In this document: positions 16,298-24,221 of the stretch, piece after piece
Position numbering within the stretch: the first letter of the stretch is position 1
Layout of the letters: each line of letters begins with the position of its first letter
Assembly: GCA_900549855.1 (NCBI GenBank)
Contig: URPS01000013.1
Location: forward strand, 1-52,605
DNA length: 52,605 bases
DNA from: an uncultured bacterium
Lineage (GTDB): Bacteria; Cyanobacteriota; Vampirovibrionia; Gastranaerophilales; Gastranaerophilaceae
Direction of reading: 5' to 3'
Position numbers and translations under genes: made by a program
The notes under the pieces: generated by a model
Databases searched by the model: none
Told to the model about the DNA's origin: nothing
The model's input: the letters and a program-made list of their open reading frames with translations, nothing else

Positions 16298-16852
16298 ATG
16301 ACAAATCAAGTTAGCGGTTATTCACATACATTATTTTCTTCTGGAAGTTATTTGAGAAAATACGCAGAGCAAGCTGACAAAAAGGCTAATGGTGGTAATG
16401 GTAATGGAGTAATAGATGGTAACGAAATTAAAAAATTTAAAGATATTGTAAAACAAAAGACCGGCTATGATTTTGATTTTAGCAGTATGAAGCCTGTGCA
16501 GAATAAAACAATTGCTGTGCAGGATAAAAAAGGTTTTATTTTTAATAACACTGCTGAAATTTCAAGAAAATATGGAAATGCTACTTCAACAAAGACTATA
16601 GACTGGATGAATGGAAAACAGGAAGGTCATGATTTGCTTGTTCCGTCCAGAAAGACGTTAGACATTCCTTATATGAGCGATGATGACTATAAGACTTCTA
16701 AACAGTCTGTTGATAAACAGGAACAAACTGTTAGAGCTAAAATTCAAAAACAAAATGAGGTAAAAAAGCAACGAGAAGCCAAAGAATTACATGAAAATTG
16801 CAAAAGCACAGTTGAAAAATGTATCGATTGGTTTATAGGACTATGGAAATAA
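16298..16852 (+). CDS. EF-hand-like protein, unknown function
   Basis: A 184-aa hydrophilic protein. A Gly/Asn-rich EF-hand-like loop, ANGGNGNGVIDGNEIKKF (about residues 31-48), is followed by a helix and GYDFDFSSM. This part resembles the N-terminal region of the calpain-like protein (E...L.DI.KK.G..FD). The rest is basic and rich in K, Q and E (about 130-165), probably helical, ending with a tryptophan-rich WFIGLWK. No signal peptide. AAGGAG lies 9 nt before the ATG. Calcium binding is plausible, although loop position 1 is not a perfect ligand. Confidence 0.65.
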   Translation: MTNQVSGYSHTLFSSGSYLRKYAEQADKKANGGNGNGVIDGNEIKKFKDIVKQKTGYDFDFSSMKPVQNKTIAVQDKKGFIFNNTAEISRKYGNATSTKTIDWMNGKQEGHDLLVPSRKTLDIPYMSDDDYKTSKQSVDKQEQTVRAKIQKQNEVKKQREAKELHENCKSTVEKCIDWFIGLWK

Positions 16853-16879
16853 CAAGTGGTAGCTATTTGATTTACCTAT

Positions 16880-17635
16880 TTACCCCTCCATAAGTGTTGT
16901 CATTAAAATCGGATCACCGTCTGTAGCTAGAACGGTATGTTCAAAGTGAGCGGATGGTTTTCTGTCTTTTGTAACAACACCCCATTTGTCATCTTCAACA
17001 AAAACTTCATCTCCGCCAAGATTTAACATTGGTTCAATTGCGATAACCATGTTTGTTTTGATAAGCGTTTGGTCGCCAACTCTATAGTTGAATAAAAATG
17101 GATCTTCGTGCATTTCGTGTCCAACGCCGTGACCTCCATATTGTCTTACGATTCCAAGTTTATAACTATTGGCTACATCTTCTACTGCGCCTGATATATC
17201 ATCAAGAACATTACCGGCTTTCATTTTTGAAATTCCAGCAAATAGGGCCTCTTCAGTCGCTTTCATAAGCATTTGTTTCTCTTCTGAAATTTTACCAACT
17301 GCGTATGACCAAGCACTGTCACCAACCATTCCACCATAAGTCGCGCCGACATCTATTGCAATAATATCGCCTTCTTTAAGTATTTCTTTTTCGGAAGGAA
17401 TTCCATGAACAACTTTTTCATTTATGGAAGTACAAATGCAAGCAGGAAAACCAGCGTAGCCTAAGAATGTAGGAATTGCCTTGTTTTCTTTGATAACGTG
17501 CATCGCAATATTATCAAGTTCTTTTGTAGAAATCCCCGGTTCTACCACTTCTTTCATCTTTTTGTGAACTAAAGCTACTATATGACCGGCATGGCGCATT
17601 CTTTTTATTTCATCACGTGATTTTCTGTTAATCAT
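16880..17635 (-). CDS. map: Methionine aminopeptidase, type I
   Basis: Removes the N-terminal methionine from new proteins in the cytoplasm. The dinuclear metal ligands are visible: D95 and D106 (AIDVGATYGGMVGD), H169 (YGGHGVGHEMHE), E201 (AIEPML) and E232 (FEHTV). H77 (VVHGIP) is the conserved substrate-side histidine. Length 251 aa is typical of the type I enzyme without an N-terminal extension. I chose ATG 17635 over 17656 because AAGGTAAGGA lies directly upstream. It converges with the EF-hand-like gene with only 27 nt between stops and no clear terminator. Confidence 0.95.
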   Translation of the reverse strand: MINRKSRDEIKRMRHAGHIVALVHKKMKEVVEPGISTKELDNIAMHVIKENKAIPTFLGYAGFPACICTSINEKVVHGIPSEKEILKEGDIIAIDVGATYGGMVGDSAWSYAVGKISEEKQMLMKATEEALFAGISKMKAGNVLDDISGAVEDVANSYKLGIVRQYGGHGVGHEMHEDPFLFNYRVGDQTLIKTNMVIAIEPMLNLGGDEVFVEDDKWGVVTKDRKPSAHFEHTVLATDGDPILMTTLMEG

Positions 17636-17719
17636 AAGTTCCTTACCTTTTCTCATTTTAGGATTTATACATCCACCTACCTTATTATCTTAAATCTAAA
17701 AGATGGGTATTGCAAGATA

Positions 17720-17754
17720 AAAAAAATCCGGCTTTTAAAACCGGATTTTTTTTT
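17720..17754 (-). terminator. Terminator of rpsO
   Basis: AATCCGG (17725-17731) pairs with CCGGATT (17741-17747), with A-run and T-run flanks. It lies directly after the rpsO stop codon and can work in both directions. Confidence 0.85.
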
Positions 17755-17755
17755 A

Positions 17756-18019
17756 TTAACCTCTAATTCCTAATTCTTTAATTAAGCTTCTGTATCCTTC
17801 AAGGTTCTTTTCCTTCAAGAATGAAAGAAGTCTTTTTCTCTTACCAACCATCATCAAAAGACCACGTTTTGTAGCAAAGTCTTTTTTGTTTGATTTCATG
17901 TGTTCAGTAAGTTCAGAAATCTTTTTTGTTAACATAGCGATTTGTACTTCTGCAGAACCGGTATCTTTTGCATTAGCACCAAATTTTTCGATAATTTCTT
18001 GTTTGTTTCTTAAGTTCAT
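17756..18019 (-). CDS. rpsO: 30S ribosomal protein S15
   Basis: An 87-aa four-helix protein binding 16S rRNA in the platform. Family motifs are GSAEVQIAMLTKKISELTEH and the RRLLxFL-like KRKRLLSFLKEKN. The ATG has a purine-rich AAAGGAAAAGGAAAG upstream. The 150-nt gap before it could carry the usual S15 autoregulatory leader; GTAC/CGGG-rich segments can fold there, but I cannot assign a known leader class. Confidence 0.96.
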   Translation of the reverse strand: MNLRNKQEIIEKFGANAKDTGSAEVQIAMLTKKISELTEHMKSNKKDFATKRGLLMMVGKRKRLLSFLKEKNLEGYRSLIKELGIRG

Positions 18020-18172
18020 AATTCTTTCCTTTTCCTTTACTCCTTAGCAAGGCAAATGAACATTATATGTTATCATTTACCCTCACCGGGTACGTACGAG
18101 TACTACTCTACGATATCTATAGTATTATGCTAAATGCTAAAAAGCAAGCGTATCTTTACAAAAATATATTTA

Positions 18173-19228
18173 TTATAATAAAAAGGCTTCTGCAATAGAT
18201 TTATTATAATCCGGTCTTAAGATTCCTTTTTCGGTAATAATTCCCGCAATTAATTCATGTGGAGTTACGTCAAATCCAGGGTTAATTACATTTATACCTT
18301 CTGCACAAATTCTTTTTCCATTTATATGTGTAACTTCTTCGTGAGAGCGTTCTTCGATTGGAATTTCGGCGCCGGATTTGATAGAGGTATCAATTGTTGA
18401 AAGAGGAGCTGCTATATAGAATGGAACATTATGGTATTTTGCAGCTATTGCTACAGTATAAGTTCCGATTTTATTAGCGGTATCACCGTTAGCAGCGATT
18501 CTATCTGCCCCAACTACAACCATATCAATCATACCTTTGCTCATAAAATAAGAACACATACCGTCTGTAATCAATGTTACAGGTATTCCATCCATTGCAA
18601 GTTCAAATGTAGTGATTCTTGCACCCTGTTGTCTAGGACGAGTTTCATCTGCAAAAACTTGTATAGTATTGTCTTTTGCGTAAGCAGAACGTACAACTCC
18701 TAAAGCGGTACCATAACCAACAGTTGCTAAAGCTCCGGCATTACAGTGTGTAAGTATTGTTGCACCTTTCGGAACAACTTCTGCACCATAATCCCCAATT
18801 TTTTTGTTAATTTCAATATCTTCATTTTCAAGCTTTATTGCATTTATTTTTAATTCTTCAATTATGCCATTTATATCTGCTTTAGAAGCATTAATTACAT
18901 CTATTTGTTTTTGAACAGCCCACATCAAATTGACCGCAGTTGGGCGAGATGTCTTCATATATTCAGCTTTTTCAATTAATTTCTTAACGAAATCTTCTCT
19001 AGAAAGATTTTCTTTTGCAATTTCTTGCGCAAAAAGAATTACGCCGTGCGCACCTGCTATACCAATTGCCGGTGCTCCTCTAACAATCATATTTCTTATA
19101 GCATCGAACATGTCGTCACCGGTTGTGATATTCACAAACTTGTATTCATAAGGTACAACTGTTTGGTCTACCATTTTTGAATATGTGTCAACCCATTCTA
19201 TTGTTTTAATTTTTGATTTGAATTCCAT
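18173..19228 (-). CDS. mtnA: Methylthioribose-1-phosphate isomerase
   Basis: Converts 5-methylthioribose-1-phosphate to methylthioribulose-1-phosphate in methionine salvage. RGAPAIG (50-56), the catalytic C162 in THCNAGAL and D242 in VGADRIAANGD are all present. This Cys/Asp pair separates MtnA from the related eIF2B-type proteins. Length 351 aa is standard. The ATG has AGGAG 7 nt upstream. It follows a membrane protein gene by 18 nt. Other mtn genes are not in the window. Confidence 0.93.
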   Translation of the reverse strand: MEFKSKIKTIEWVDTYSKMVDQTVVPYEYKFVNITTGDDMFDAIRNMIVRGAPAIGIAGAHGVILFAQEIAKENLSREDFVKKLIEKAEYMKTSRPTAVNLMWAVQKQIDVINASKADINGIIEELKINAIKLENEDIEINKKIGDYGAEVVPKGATILTHCNAGALATVGYGTALGVVRSAYAKDNTIQVFADETRPRQQGARITTFELAMDGIPVTLITDGMCSYFMSKGMIDMVVVGADRIAANGDTANKIGTYTVAIAAKYHNVPFYIAAPLSTIDTSIKSGAEIPIEERSHEEVTHINGKRICAEGINVINPGFDVTPHELIAGIITEKGILRPDYNKSIAEAFLL

Positions 19229-19246
19229 TTTTATCTCCTGAAGTTA

Positions 19247-19732
19247 TTATTTTATCTCAAAATCAACACTTGAATTTTGATTATTTTCTTTTTTTATCCC
19301 TGTAATCATTTCATACACATACGCTGTCACAAGTCCTGCAAATCCGTTAAATAATGCACTTATACCTGCCATAAGTATCATTAATAGAATCATAACTATA
19401 ACTGAACCGAAACTTGTTAAGAAAAATCTTAAGAACCCTTGTGTATAAGCAGGAAATAACCAACCAAGAAGCATGCTTATTGGGGCGTAAACTATTGAAA
19501 ACGCAATAAATGATACAAATCCGATGATTGCTCCAAAAATACAGCCTTCTCTTATGCTAATAATTCCAATTAAGTCGTTTTGCTTAAGATACGCTAGTAC
19601 AAAAGCTGATAAACAGAGTATTAAAATCATAAAGCTTAGAAAACTGAGATAAGGCACAACTGTAATCAGTCCAAGCATTGCTCCTGCAAATGCACTAAGT
19701 ATAGAAATTTGTTTTAATAATAATAAATTCAT
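19247..19732 (-). CDS. Four-helix membrane protein, unknown function
   Basis: A 161-aa very hydrophobic protein with about four or five membrane segments (about 10-28, 31-48, 65-93, 102-130) and a short hydrophilic C-terminus (KKENNQNSSVDFEIK). I do not recognise a family. It lies between leuC and mtnA on the same strand, 18 nt before mtnA. A long hairpin separates it from leuC. Confidence 0.7.
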   Translation of the reverse strand: MNLLLLKQISILSAFAGAMLGLITVVPYLSFLSFMILILCLSAFVLAYLKQNDLIGIISIREGCIFGAIIGFVSFIAFSIVYAPISMLLGWLFPAYTQGFLRFFLTSFGSVIVMILLMILMAGISALFNGFAGLVTAYVYEMITGIKKENNQNSSVDFEIK

Positions 19733-19772
19733 ATTTATCCTTTTCTGTTAAAACCTCACCCAAGTCTTGTAG

Positions 19773-19803
19773 GTCGTGTTCAACTATTGTCATTGAACAC
19801 GAC
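19773..19803. repeat. 11-bp perfect hairpin after leuC
   Basis: GTCGTGTTCAA (19773-19783) pairs with TTGAACACGAC (19793-19803), loop of 9 nt. There is no T-run on the leftward strand, so it is a processing or attenuation hairpin, or a dispersed repeat of the GTAGGTC type, rather than a classic terminator. Confidence 0.6.
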
Positions 19804-19806
19804 AAA

Positions 19807-21048
19807 TTATTCCGCTGAAATATATCCTCTTAAAGCCGTATAAGCTGCAACATAAGGGGATGCTAAATAAATATATCCCTTAGTATTTCCCATTCTGCCT
19901 TGGAAATTTCTATTTTGTGTCGCTAAGCAAACTTCGCCATCACCTAAGATTCCGGCATGGACACCGACGCAAGGTCCGCATCCTGGCGCTAATATAGCAG
20001 CATTAGCATCTACAAATATATCAATCAATCCTTCTTTTAAAGCTTGCTTAAAAACATCTTTTGAAGCCGGTGAAATCAACATTCTGACATCCGGATGAAC
20101 AGTTTTGCCTTTAAGTATATTTGCAACAACTCTCAAATCTTCTATTCTACCGTTTGTACAAGTGCCGACATAAACCTGATTAACTTTAATGTCCTTTAGT
20201 TCTTCGACACGCTTTGTGTTATCAACTGTATGAGGACAAGAAACTGTGTGAGGTACGTCTTCTGCATTTATTTCAATAATTCGTTCATAAACAGCATCTT
20301 CATCCGGTAAGATTTGACGGAATTTATCTTCTCTACCACGTTCTTTTAAGAAAGCTTTTGTCTTATCGTCCGCAATAAACAAACCGCATTTTGCACCGGC
20401 TTCTACAGCCATATTAGCAAGAGTAAATCTTTCAGACATTGACATATTGTCAATTGTATCGCCTGTAAACTCTAATGCTTTATAAGTCGCTCCATCTGCA
20501 CCAATCATACCAATTAGATAAAGCATTAAATCTTTTGAGCAAATACCTTCTCTAAATTTTCCGCTTACTACAATCTTAAAAGTCGCAGGAACTTTTAACC
20601 AAGTTTTACCAAGTGCCATTGCAACAGCAACATCAGTTGAACCCATGCCGGTTGCAAAAGCACCTAAAGCGCCGGATGTACAGGTATGCGAATCTGCTCC
20701 GACCAGAACTTCTCCTGGGTTAACAAATGTTTCAATTAATCTCTGATGACAAACACCGGCTCCAACGTCAGAAAGAACAGCTCCGTACTCTTTATGAAAA
20801 TCTCTAAGAACCATATGAGTATTAGAAAGTTCTTTTCTTGGACTTGGTGAAGCGTGGTCAATAAATAATACAGTTCTTTCCGGATTATTTAATTTTGCTT
20901 TGCCTAGCTTCTTGAATTCTTGAACTGTAAGCGGGCCTGTTCCATCTTGCACAGCGGTAACATCTACTTTAGAAATTACAAGCTCTCCAGCGTGAACGGT
21001 TTTGCCTGCGTGCTCTGAAATAATCTTTTCTACTAATGTTAATCCCAT
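19807..21048 (-). CDS. leuC: 3-isopropylmalate dehydratase large subunit
   Basis: Aconitase-family [4Fe-4S] enzyme of leucine synthesis that interconverts 2- and 3-isopropylmalate. Cluster cysteines are in ADSHTCTSGALG, GTCTNGR and APGCGPCVG. Length 413 aa fits the short LeuC/homoaconitase type found in archaea, clostridia and many other lineages, rather than the roughly 465-aa proteobacterial form. ATG with GGGGAG upstream. The small subunit gene leuD is not adjacent. A homoaconitate-type substrate cannot be excluded from sequence alone. Confidence 0.9.
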   Translation of the reverse strand: MGLTLVEKIISEHAGKTVHAGELVISKVDVTAVQDGTGPLTVQEFKKLGKAKLNNPERTVLFIDHASPSPRKELSNTHMVLRDFHKEYGAVLSDVGAGVCHQRLIETFVNPGEVLVGADSHTCTSGALGAFATGMGSTDVAVAMALGKTWLKVPATFKIVVSGKFREGICSKDLMLYLIGMIGADGATYKALEFTGDTIDNMSMSERFTLANMAVEAGAKCGLFIADDKTKAFLKERGREDKFRQILPDEDAVYERIIEINAEDVPHTVSCPHTVDNTKRVEELKDIKVNQVYVGTCTNGRIEDLRVVANILKGKTVHPDVRMLISPASKDVFKQALKEGLIDIFVDANAAILAPGCGPCVGVHAGILGDGEVCLATQNRNFQGRMGNTKGYIYLASPYVAAYTALRGYISAE

Positions 21049-21060
21049 TTTACTCCCCTT

Positions 21061-21110
21061 ATGTAAAATTTGTAAAACTTGATTATAAACGACTTTATTT
21101 GTTTACAGAT
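21061..21110 (-). promoter_or_regulatory. leuC promoter region
   Basis: TATAAT on the minus strand at 21087-21082, with no convincing -35. Two TTTACA-like direct repeats (TGTAA on the plus strand at 21062-21066 and 21071-21075, 9 bp apart) lie just downstream, over the likely start site. Confidence 0.4.
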
Positions 21111-21115
21111 TAATT

Positions 21116-21144
21116 TTATCACAAGAATTCTTTTTTGTTATAAT
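21116..21144 (+). promoter_or_regulatory. Promoter of the GT-C-like/patatin operon
   Basis: TTATCA (21116-21121), a 17-bp spacer, then TATAAT (21139-21144) preceded by TG (extended -10). It is divergent from the leuC promoter. Confidence 0.6.
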
Positions 21145-21190
21145 AAATTATAGGGATATTGGGTATCATTGTTTCTTGAGAGGAAGATGC

Positions 21191-22702
21191 TTGAATTATT
21201 TATTGAAAAATGTTGATAAAAGACAAATTATATTTTATCTGGTATTAGCTTTGTTTTGCCTATTCCTTGCCTGTTTATCGACAAATTATGATTTTGATTT
21301 ATTCGCAAGATTAATAGTAGGTGAAAGATTTGTAGAGCAAGGTATTCTACCATATCATGATTTTTTATCTTACACCCCGACTCATAATTGGTATGACCAT
21401 GAGTGGGGTTCCGGTGTTGTATTTTATTTGGTTTTAAAATATTTTAAGGCTTTTGGAATCTTAATGTTTCAGACTGTAACAATGTTTTTAATTTCTGTTT
21501 TTATATTAAAAATCCAGAAATTGCAAAATCATGCTTATCCGAGCTCTCTTTTATTTATGTGTGTATTTCTTGGCTTCTTTATGCACCTGAATCCGGTGTT
21601 GATAAGATGTCAGCTTTTTAGTTTTTTGTTTTTTACCATATTTTTATACATATTAGAGTTGACTAGGCGTGAAAAAAACAAATATTTAATATGGTTGATA
21701 CCAATAATAACAATAGTTTGGAATAATCTTCATGGAGGTGTTGTATCCGGTTTAGGGCTTATTGCTATGTATATAGCCGGAGCATTATTGGAAAAACGAC
21801 CTTGGAAAAAATATTTAATAGTTTTAGTTGTTTCTTGTATAACTCTTATTATAAATCCTTATGGCATTGAGTACTTAAAATTTCTTTTTTCAGCAACAAC
21901 AAAACAAAGAACTTATGTTGTTGAATGGTGGCCTTTTTACGCATTTCGACATATCGCCTATTATACACCTTCTGTAATTTATTCATTATTGGGTTTTGCC
22001 GCTTATGCAATTGCAATTGTAAAGAAGCGAAAAATAGATTATACAAAAGTTTTTGTAATAACTTCTACTTTAATATTAGGTGCAATGCATGTGAAACTAT
22101 TATCATTGGCAATTATTTCAACAGCTGCATTTTGTTATAATGATATAGTAAATTTATTTAAACGTATTGCTTATGTCTTAAAAAAAATTGAAAAAAACTT
22201 ATATTTGGCAATTGTGATTTTGTCTTTTTTGATTCCATTATCTTCCCCAATGTTGCCTAGGGCTGATTTTGAAAAGTATCCTTTTTATGAAATAGAATTT
22301 TTGAAGATAAATAATATAAAAGGTAATATTGTTACACCTTTTGGAATGGGAAGTTATGCTACTTATAAACTTTATCCGGATAATTTAGTATTTATGGATG
22401 GAAGGTATGAAGAAGTCTATGATGATTATATATTTGATACTTTGAGAGATTTTGAGCTTGTTAATAAAAATTGGGAAGATATTTTTACAAAATATCCGAC
22501 GGATATCTTGATGCCAAGAAAAAATAGTGACGTGTACGGTGCTTTACTAAAGCATCCGGCATGGACTTTGATATTTGATGGTAAACTTTGTGGAATTTTT
22601 GTTCGAAAAGATATGGAAAAGTTTTCATATTTTGAACCTGAGTATGGTATAAATTATTATAGAGAAACTATGTTTAAACACGGAGATTTTTTGAATGACT
22701 AA
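21191..22702 (+). CDS. Polytopic membrane protein, GT-C glycosyltransferase-like
   Basis: About 500 aa with 10 or more membrane helices. A short acidic/aromatic first loop (NYDFDLFARLIVGE, then YHDFLSYTPTHNWYDHEW) and a soluble C-terminal domain (about 365-503, with GMGSYATYKLYPDN and MDGRYEEVYDDY) resemble uncharacterised bacterial GT-C-fold proteins that use lipid-linked sugars. The acidic residues of loop 1 (DFD, YHD) are candidate catalytic residues. Start codon uncertain: the frame is open from TTG 21176, but GAGAGGAAG lies just before a second TTG at 21191, which I prefer. It overlaps the patatin gene by 8 nt. Confidence 0.7.
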   Translation: MNYLLKNVDKRQIIFYLVLALFCLFLACLSTNYDFDLFARLIVGERFVEQGILPYHDFLSYTPTHNWYDHEWGSGVVFYLVLKYFKAFGILMFQTVTMFLISVFILKIQKLQNHAYPSSLLFMCVFLGFFMHLNPVLIRCQLFSFLFFTIFLYILELTRREKNKYLIWLIPIITIVWNNLHGGVVSGLGLIAMYIAGALLEKRPWKKYLIVLVVSCITLIINPYGIEYLKFLFSATTKQRTYVVEWWPFYAFRHIAYYTPSVIYSLLGFAAYAIAIVKKRKIDYTKVFVITSTLILGAMHVKLLSLAIISTAAFCYNDIVNLFKRIAYVLKKIEKNLYLAIVILSFLIPLSSPMLPRADFEKYPFYEIEFLKINNIKGNIVTPFGMGSYATYKLYPDNLVFMDGRYEEVYDDYIFDTLRDFELVNKNWEDIFTKYPTDILMPRKNSDVYGALLKHPAWTLIFDGKLCGIFVRKDMEKFSYFEPEYGINYYRETMFKHGDFLND

Positions 22703-23894
22703 TCCCTTAAAATATACATGTTTGTTCGGTGGTGGTGCAATTAGAGGAATGGCTTATATTGGAACAATACGAGCACTGGAAGAATTGGGCATTGAGTACG
22801 ATATTATTGGCGGTTCTTCTGTTGGAGCTATTATAGCAGCACTAGTTGCTAGCGGATATAAATCTTATGAACTTGAAAATTTATTCATGAAGGTAAATTT
22901 TGATTTGTTTAAAGATATTCATCTAGGTATTGGCAAAGCATTTGCAATTAGTAAAGGCGAGATATTTTTGGATTGGTTAAATGAACTTTTGTTAAACAAG
23001 AGTGAAAATGTAAGAGGAAAGCACATCACATTTAAAGATGTTGATAAGCAATTAGTAATTATCACGACAAATCTTACAAAATTTTGTACTCAGGAATTCT
23101 CTAAAGCAGAAACACCTGATTTTGAGGTGGCTCAAGCAATAAAGATTTCATCAAGTATGCCCGGACTTATGGCACCATATGAATATGAAGGTTCATTTCT
23201 TGTAGATGGTGATTTGCAGAAAGCATCACCGATGTGGCGGCTTTCTGAAAACTTGAAAAAATCTGAAAGCAGAATTTTAGAATTCAGACTTGAAGGTGAT
23301 TTTAATAAAGATGAAAAGAACCCGATATCTTTCATAAACACGATTTATAGCTGTGTCACAGATGTAGCGACAGATTTTGTAAATGAAATATATGGACAAA
23401 ATGATAGATTTGATTGTATAAGAATTAATACGGGTGATATTTTCTTTGCAGATTTTAATTTAAACAAGGATAACAGGCGAAAACTAATAGATATTGGATA
23501 TAAGCAGACTATTGAGTATTTTAAAAATGTATTACCAAAAAAGAAACAAAAATTAGTATCTATTTATGAACAAATTTTGCTGTATTTAAAGAAGGCTCAA
23601 AAAGGTTTAAAAGCAAATAATGTAGAAGAAGTTCAATGGTGGTTCGGTGATATATTTACAACTTTGTGTGAAAATAAAGAAATTGTCGATCCTGTTATTT
23701 ATAATAAAATATGTGATGTTAAGAATTCTCTTGTGAAGAGTACTGCAACGATATTATTTTTTCATACTTGTTTTAAAGGGGCAAAAAGGTTGGATGCAGA
23801 ACTTAGAGATTTGATACTAACCGTAAATATGAGAGTTGCGGATTTAAAATTGTATTTACAAAATTTCAGTGTATCAACAGATGTTGTAGAATAA
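22695..23894 (+). CDS. Patatin-like phospholipase
   Basis: Serine lipid hydrolase. The oxyanion loop is GGGAIRGMAY (12-21), the nucleophile S42 lies in GGSSVGAI, and the dyad aspartate D171 lies in LVDGDLQKA. The catalytic domain covers about 1-210. The C-terminal 190 residues are mainly helical and unlike the standard core. Length 399 aa. No signal peptide, so action on the inner leaflet or on storage lipids is likely. It starts inside the end of the GT-C-like gene, so the two are translated together. Confidence 0.85.
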   Translation: MTNPLKYTCLFGGGAIRGMAYIGTIRALEELGIEYDIIGGSSVGAIIAALVASGYKSYELENLFMKVNFDLFKDIHLGIGKAFAISKGEIFLDWLNELLLNKSENVRGKHITFKDVDKQLVIITTNLTKFCTQEFSKAETPDFEVAQAIKISSSMPGLMAPYEYEGSFLVDGDLQKASPMWRLSENLKKSESRILEFRLEGDFNKDEKNPISFINTIYSCVTDVATDFVNEIYGQNDRFDCIRINTGDIFFADFNLNKDNRRKLIDIGYKQTIEYFKNVLPKKKQKLVSIYEQILLYLKKAQKGLKANNVEEVQWWFGDIFTTLCENKEIVDPVIYNKICDVKNSLVKSTATILFFHTCFKGAKRLDAELRDLILTVNMRVADLKLYLQNFSVSTDVVE

Positions 23895-23912
23895 GCAGTT
23901 GTATGCAAAAAC

Positions 23913-23940
23913 TTTACAATCAAAGATTATCGAGTATAAT
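23913..23940 (+). promoter_or_regulatory. Promoter of tRNA-Ser
   Basis: TTTACA (23913-23918), a 16-bp spacer, TATAAT (23935-23940). The mature tRNA begins 13 nt later. Confidence 0.65.
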
Positions 23941-23952
23941 TAAATAAGCTAA

Positions 23953-24039
23953 AGAGGGGTGTCCGAGAGGTTTAAGGTGCAATCTTGGAAAGGTTGTGTG
24001 GGAGCAATCCCACCGTGGGTTCGAATCCCATCCCCTCTG
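23953..24039 (+). tRNA. tRNA-Ser (anticodon GGA)
   Basis: An 87-nt class II tRNA. The acceptor stem AGAGGGG/CCCCTCT is perfect with discriminator G. Anticodon loop TTGGAAA gives GGA (reads UCC/UCU). A long variable arm (TGTGGGAGCAATCCCACC) and T arm GGGTTCGAATCCC are present. The 3' CCA is not encoded. It lies at the left edge of the accessory island; tRNA-Ser genes are common integration sites. Confidence 0.95.
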
Positions 24040-24122
24040 TATTGTAGTCCGGTCGCATTCTGCGACCGGACTACAATTTTATACAAACCCTGCAAACAAG
24101 CGACTTTAAAGCTGGTATTTTA
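24037..24122 (+). repeat. 86-bp boundary repeat, left copy
   Basis: Starts in the last bases of tRNA-Ser. It contains the 17-bp perfect terminator stem 24041-24057/24061-24077 and then AATTTTATACAAACCC, AAACAAGC and GCTGGTATTTTA. It aligns without gaps to 49145-49230 in the same orientation, with about 13 mismatches. The stem acts as the tRNA-Ser terminator. Between this repeat and 24221 I see no further gene. Confidence 0.8.
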
Positions 24123-24221
24123 TAAAGATATACTCCAAAAGGAGACTAAATTCTCTCTTTTGCGCACAAGTATTACAAAAAGTCTCTGTTCGAGGTGTAA
24201 AAGGTGGAAAGTATACTAATA

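Noticed and set aside
18020..18172. A defined S15 autoregulatory leader
   Set aside because: Length and position fit, but I could not confirm the specific pseudoknot or three-way junction.
23959..24219. An 86-codon open frame over the tRNA-Ser gene
   Set aside because: It reads through the tRNA and its terminator; the tRNA explains the sequence.
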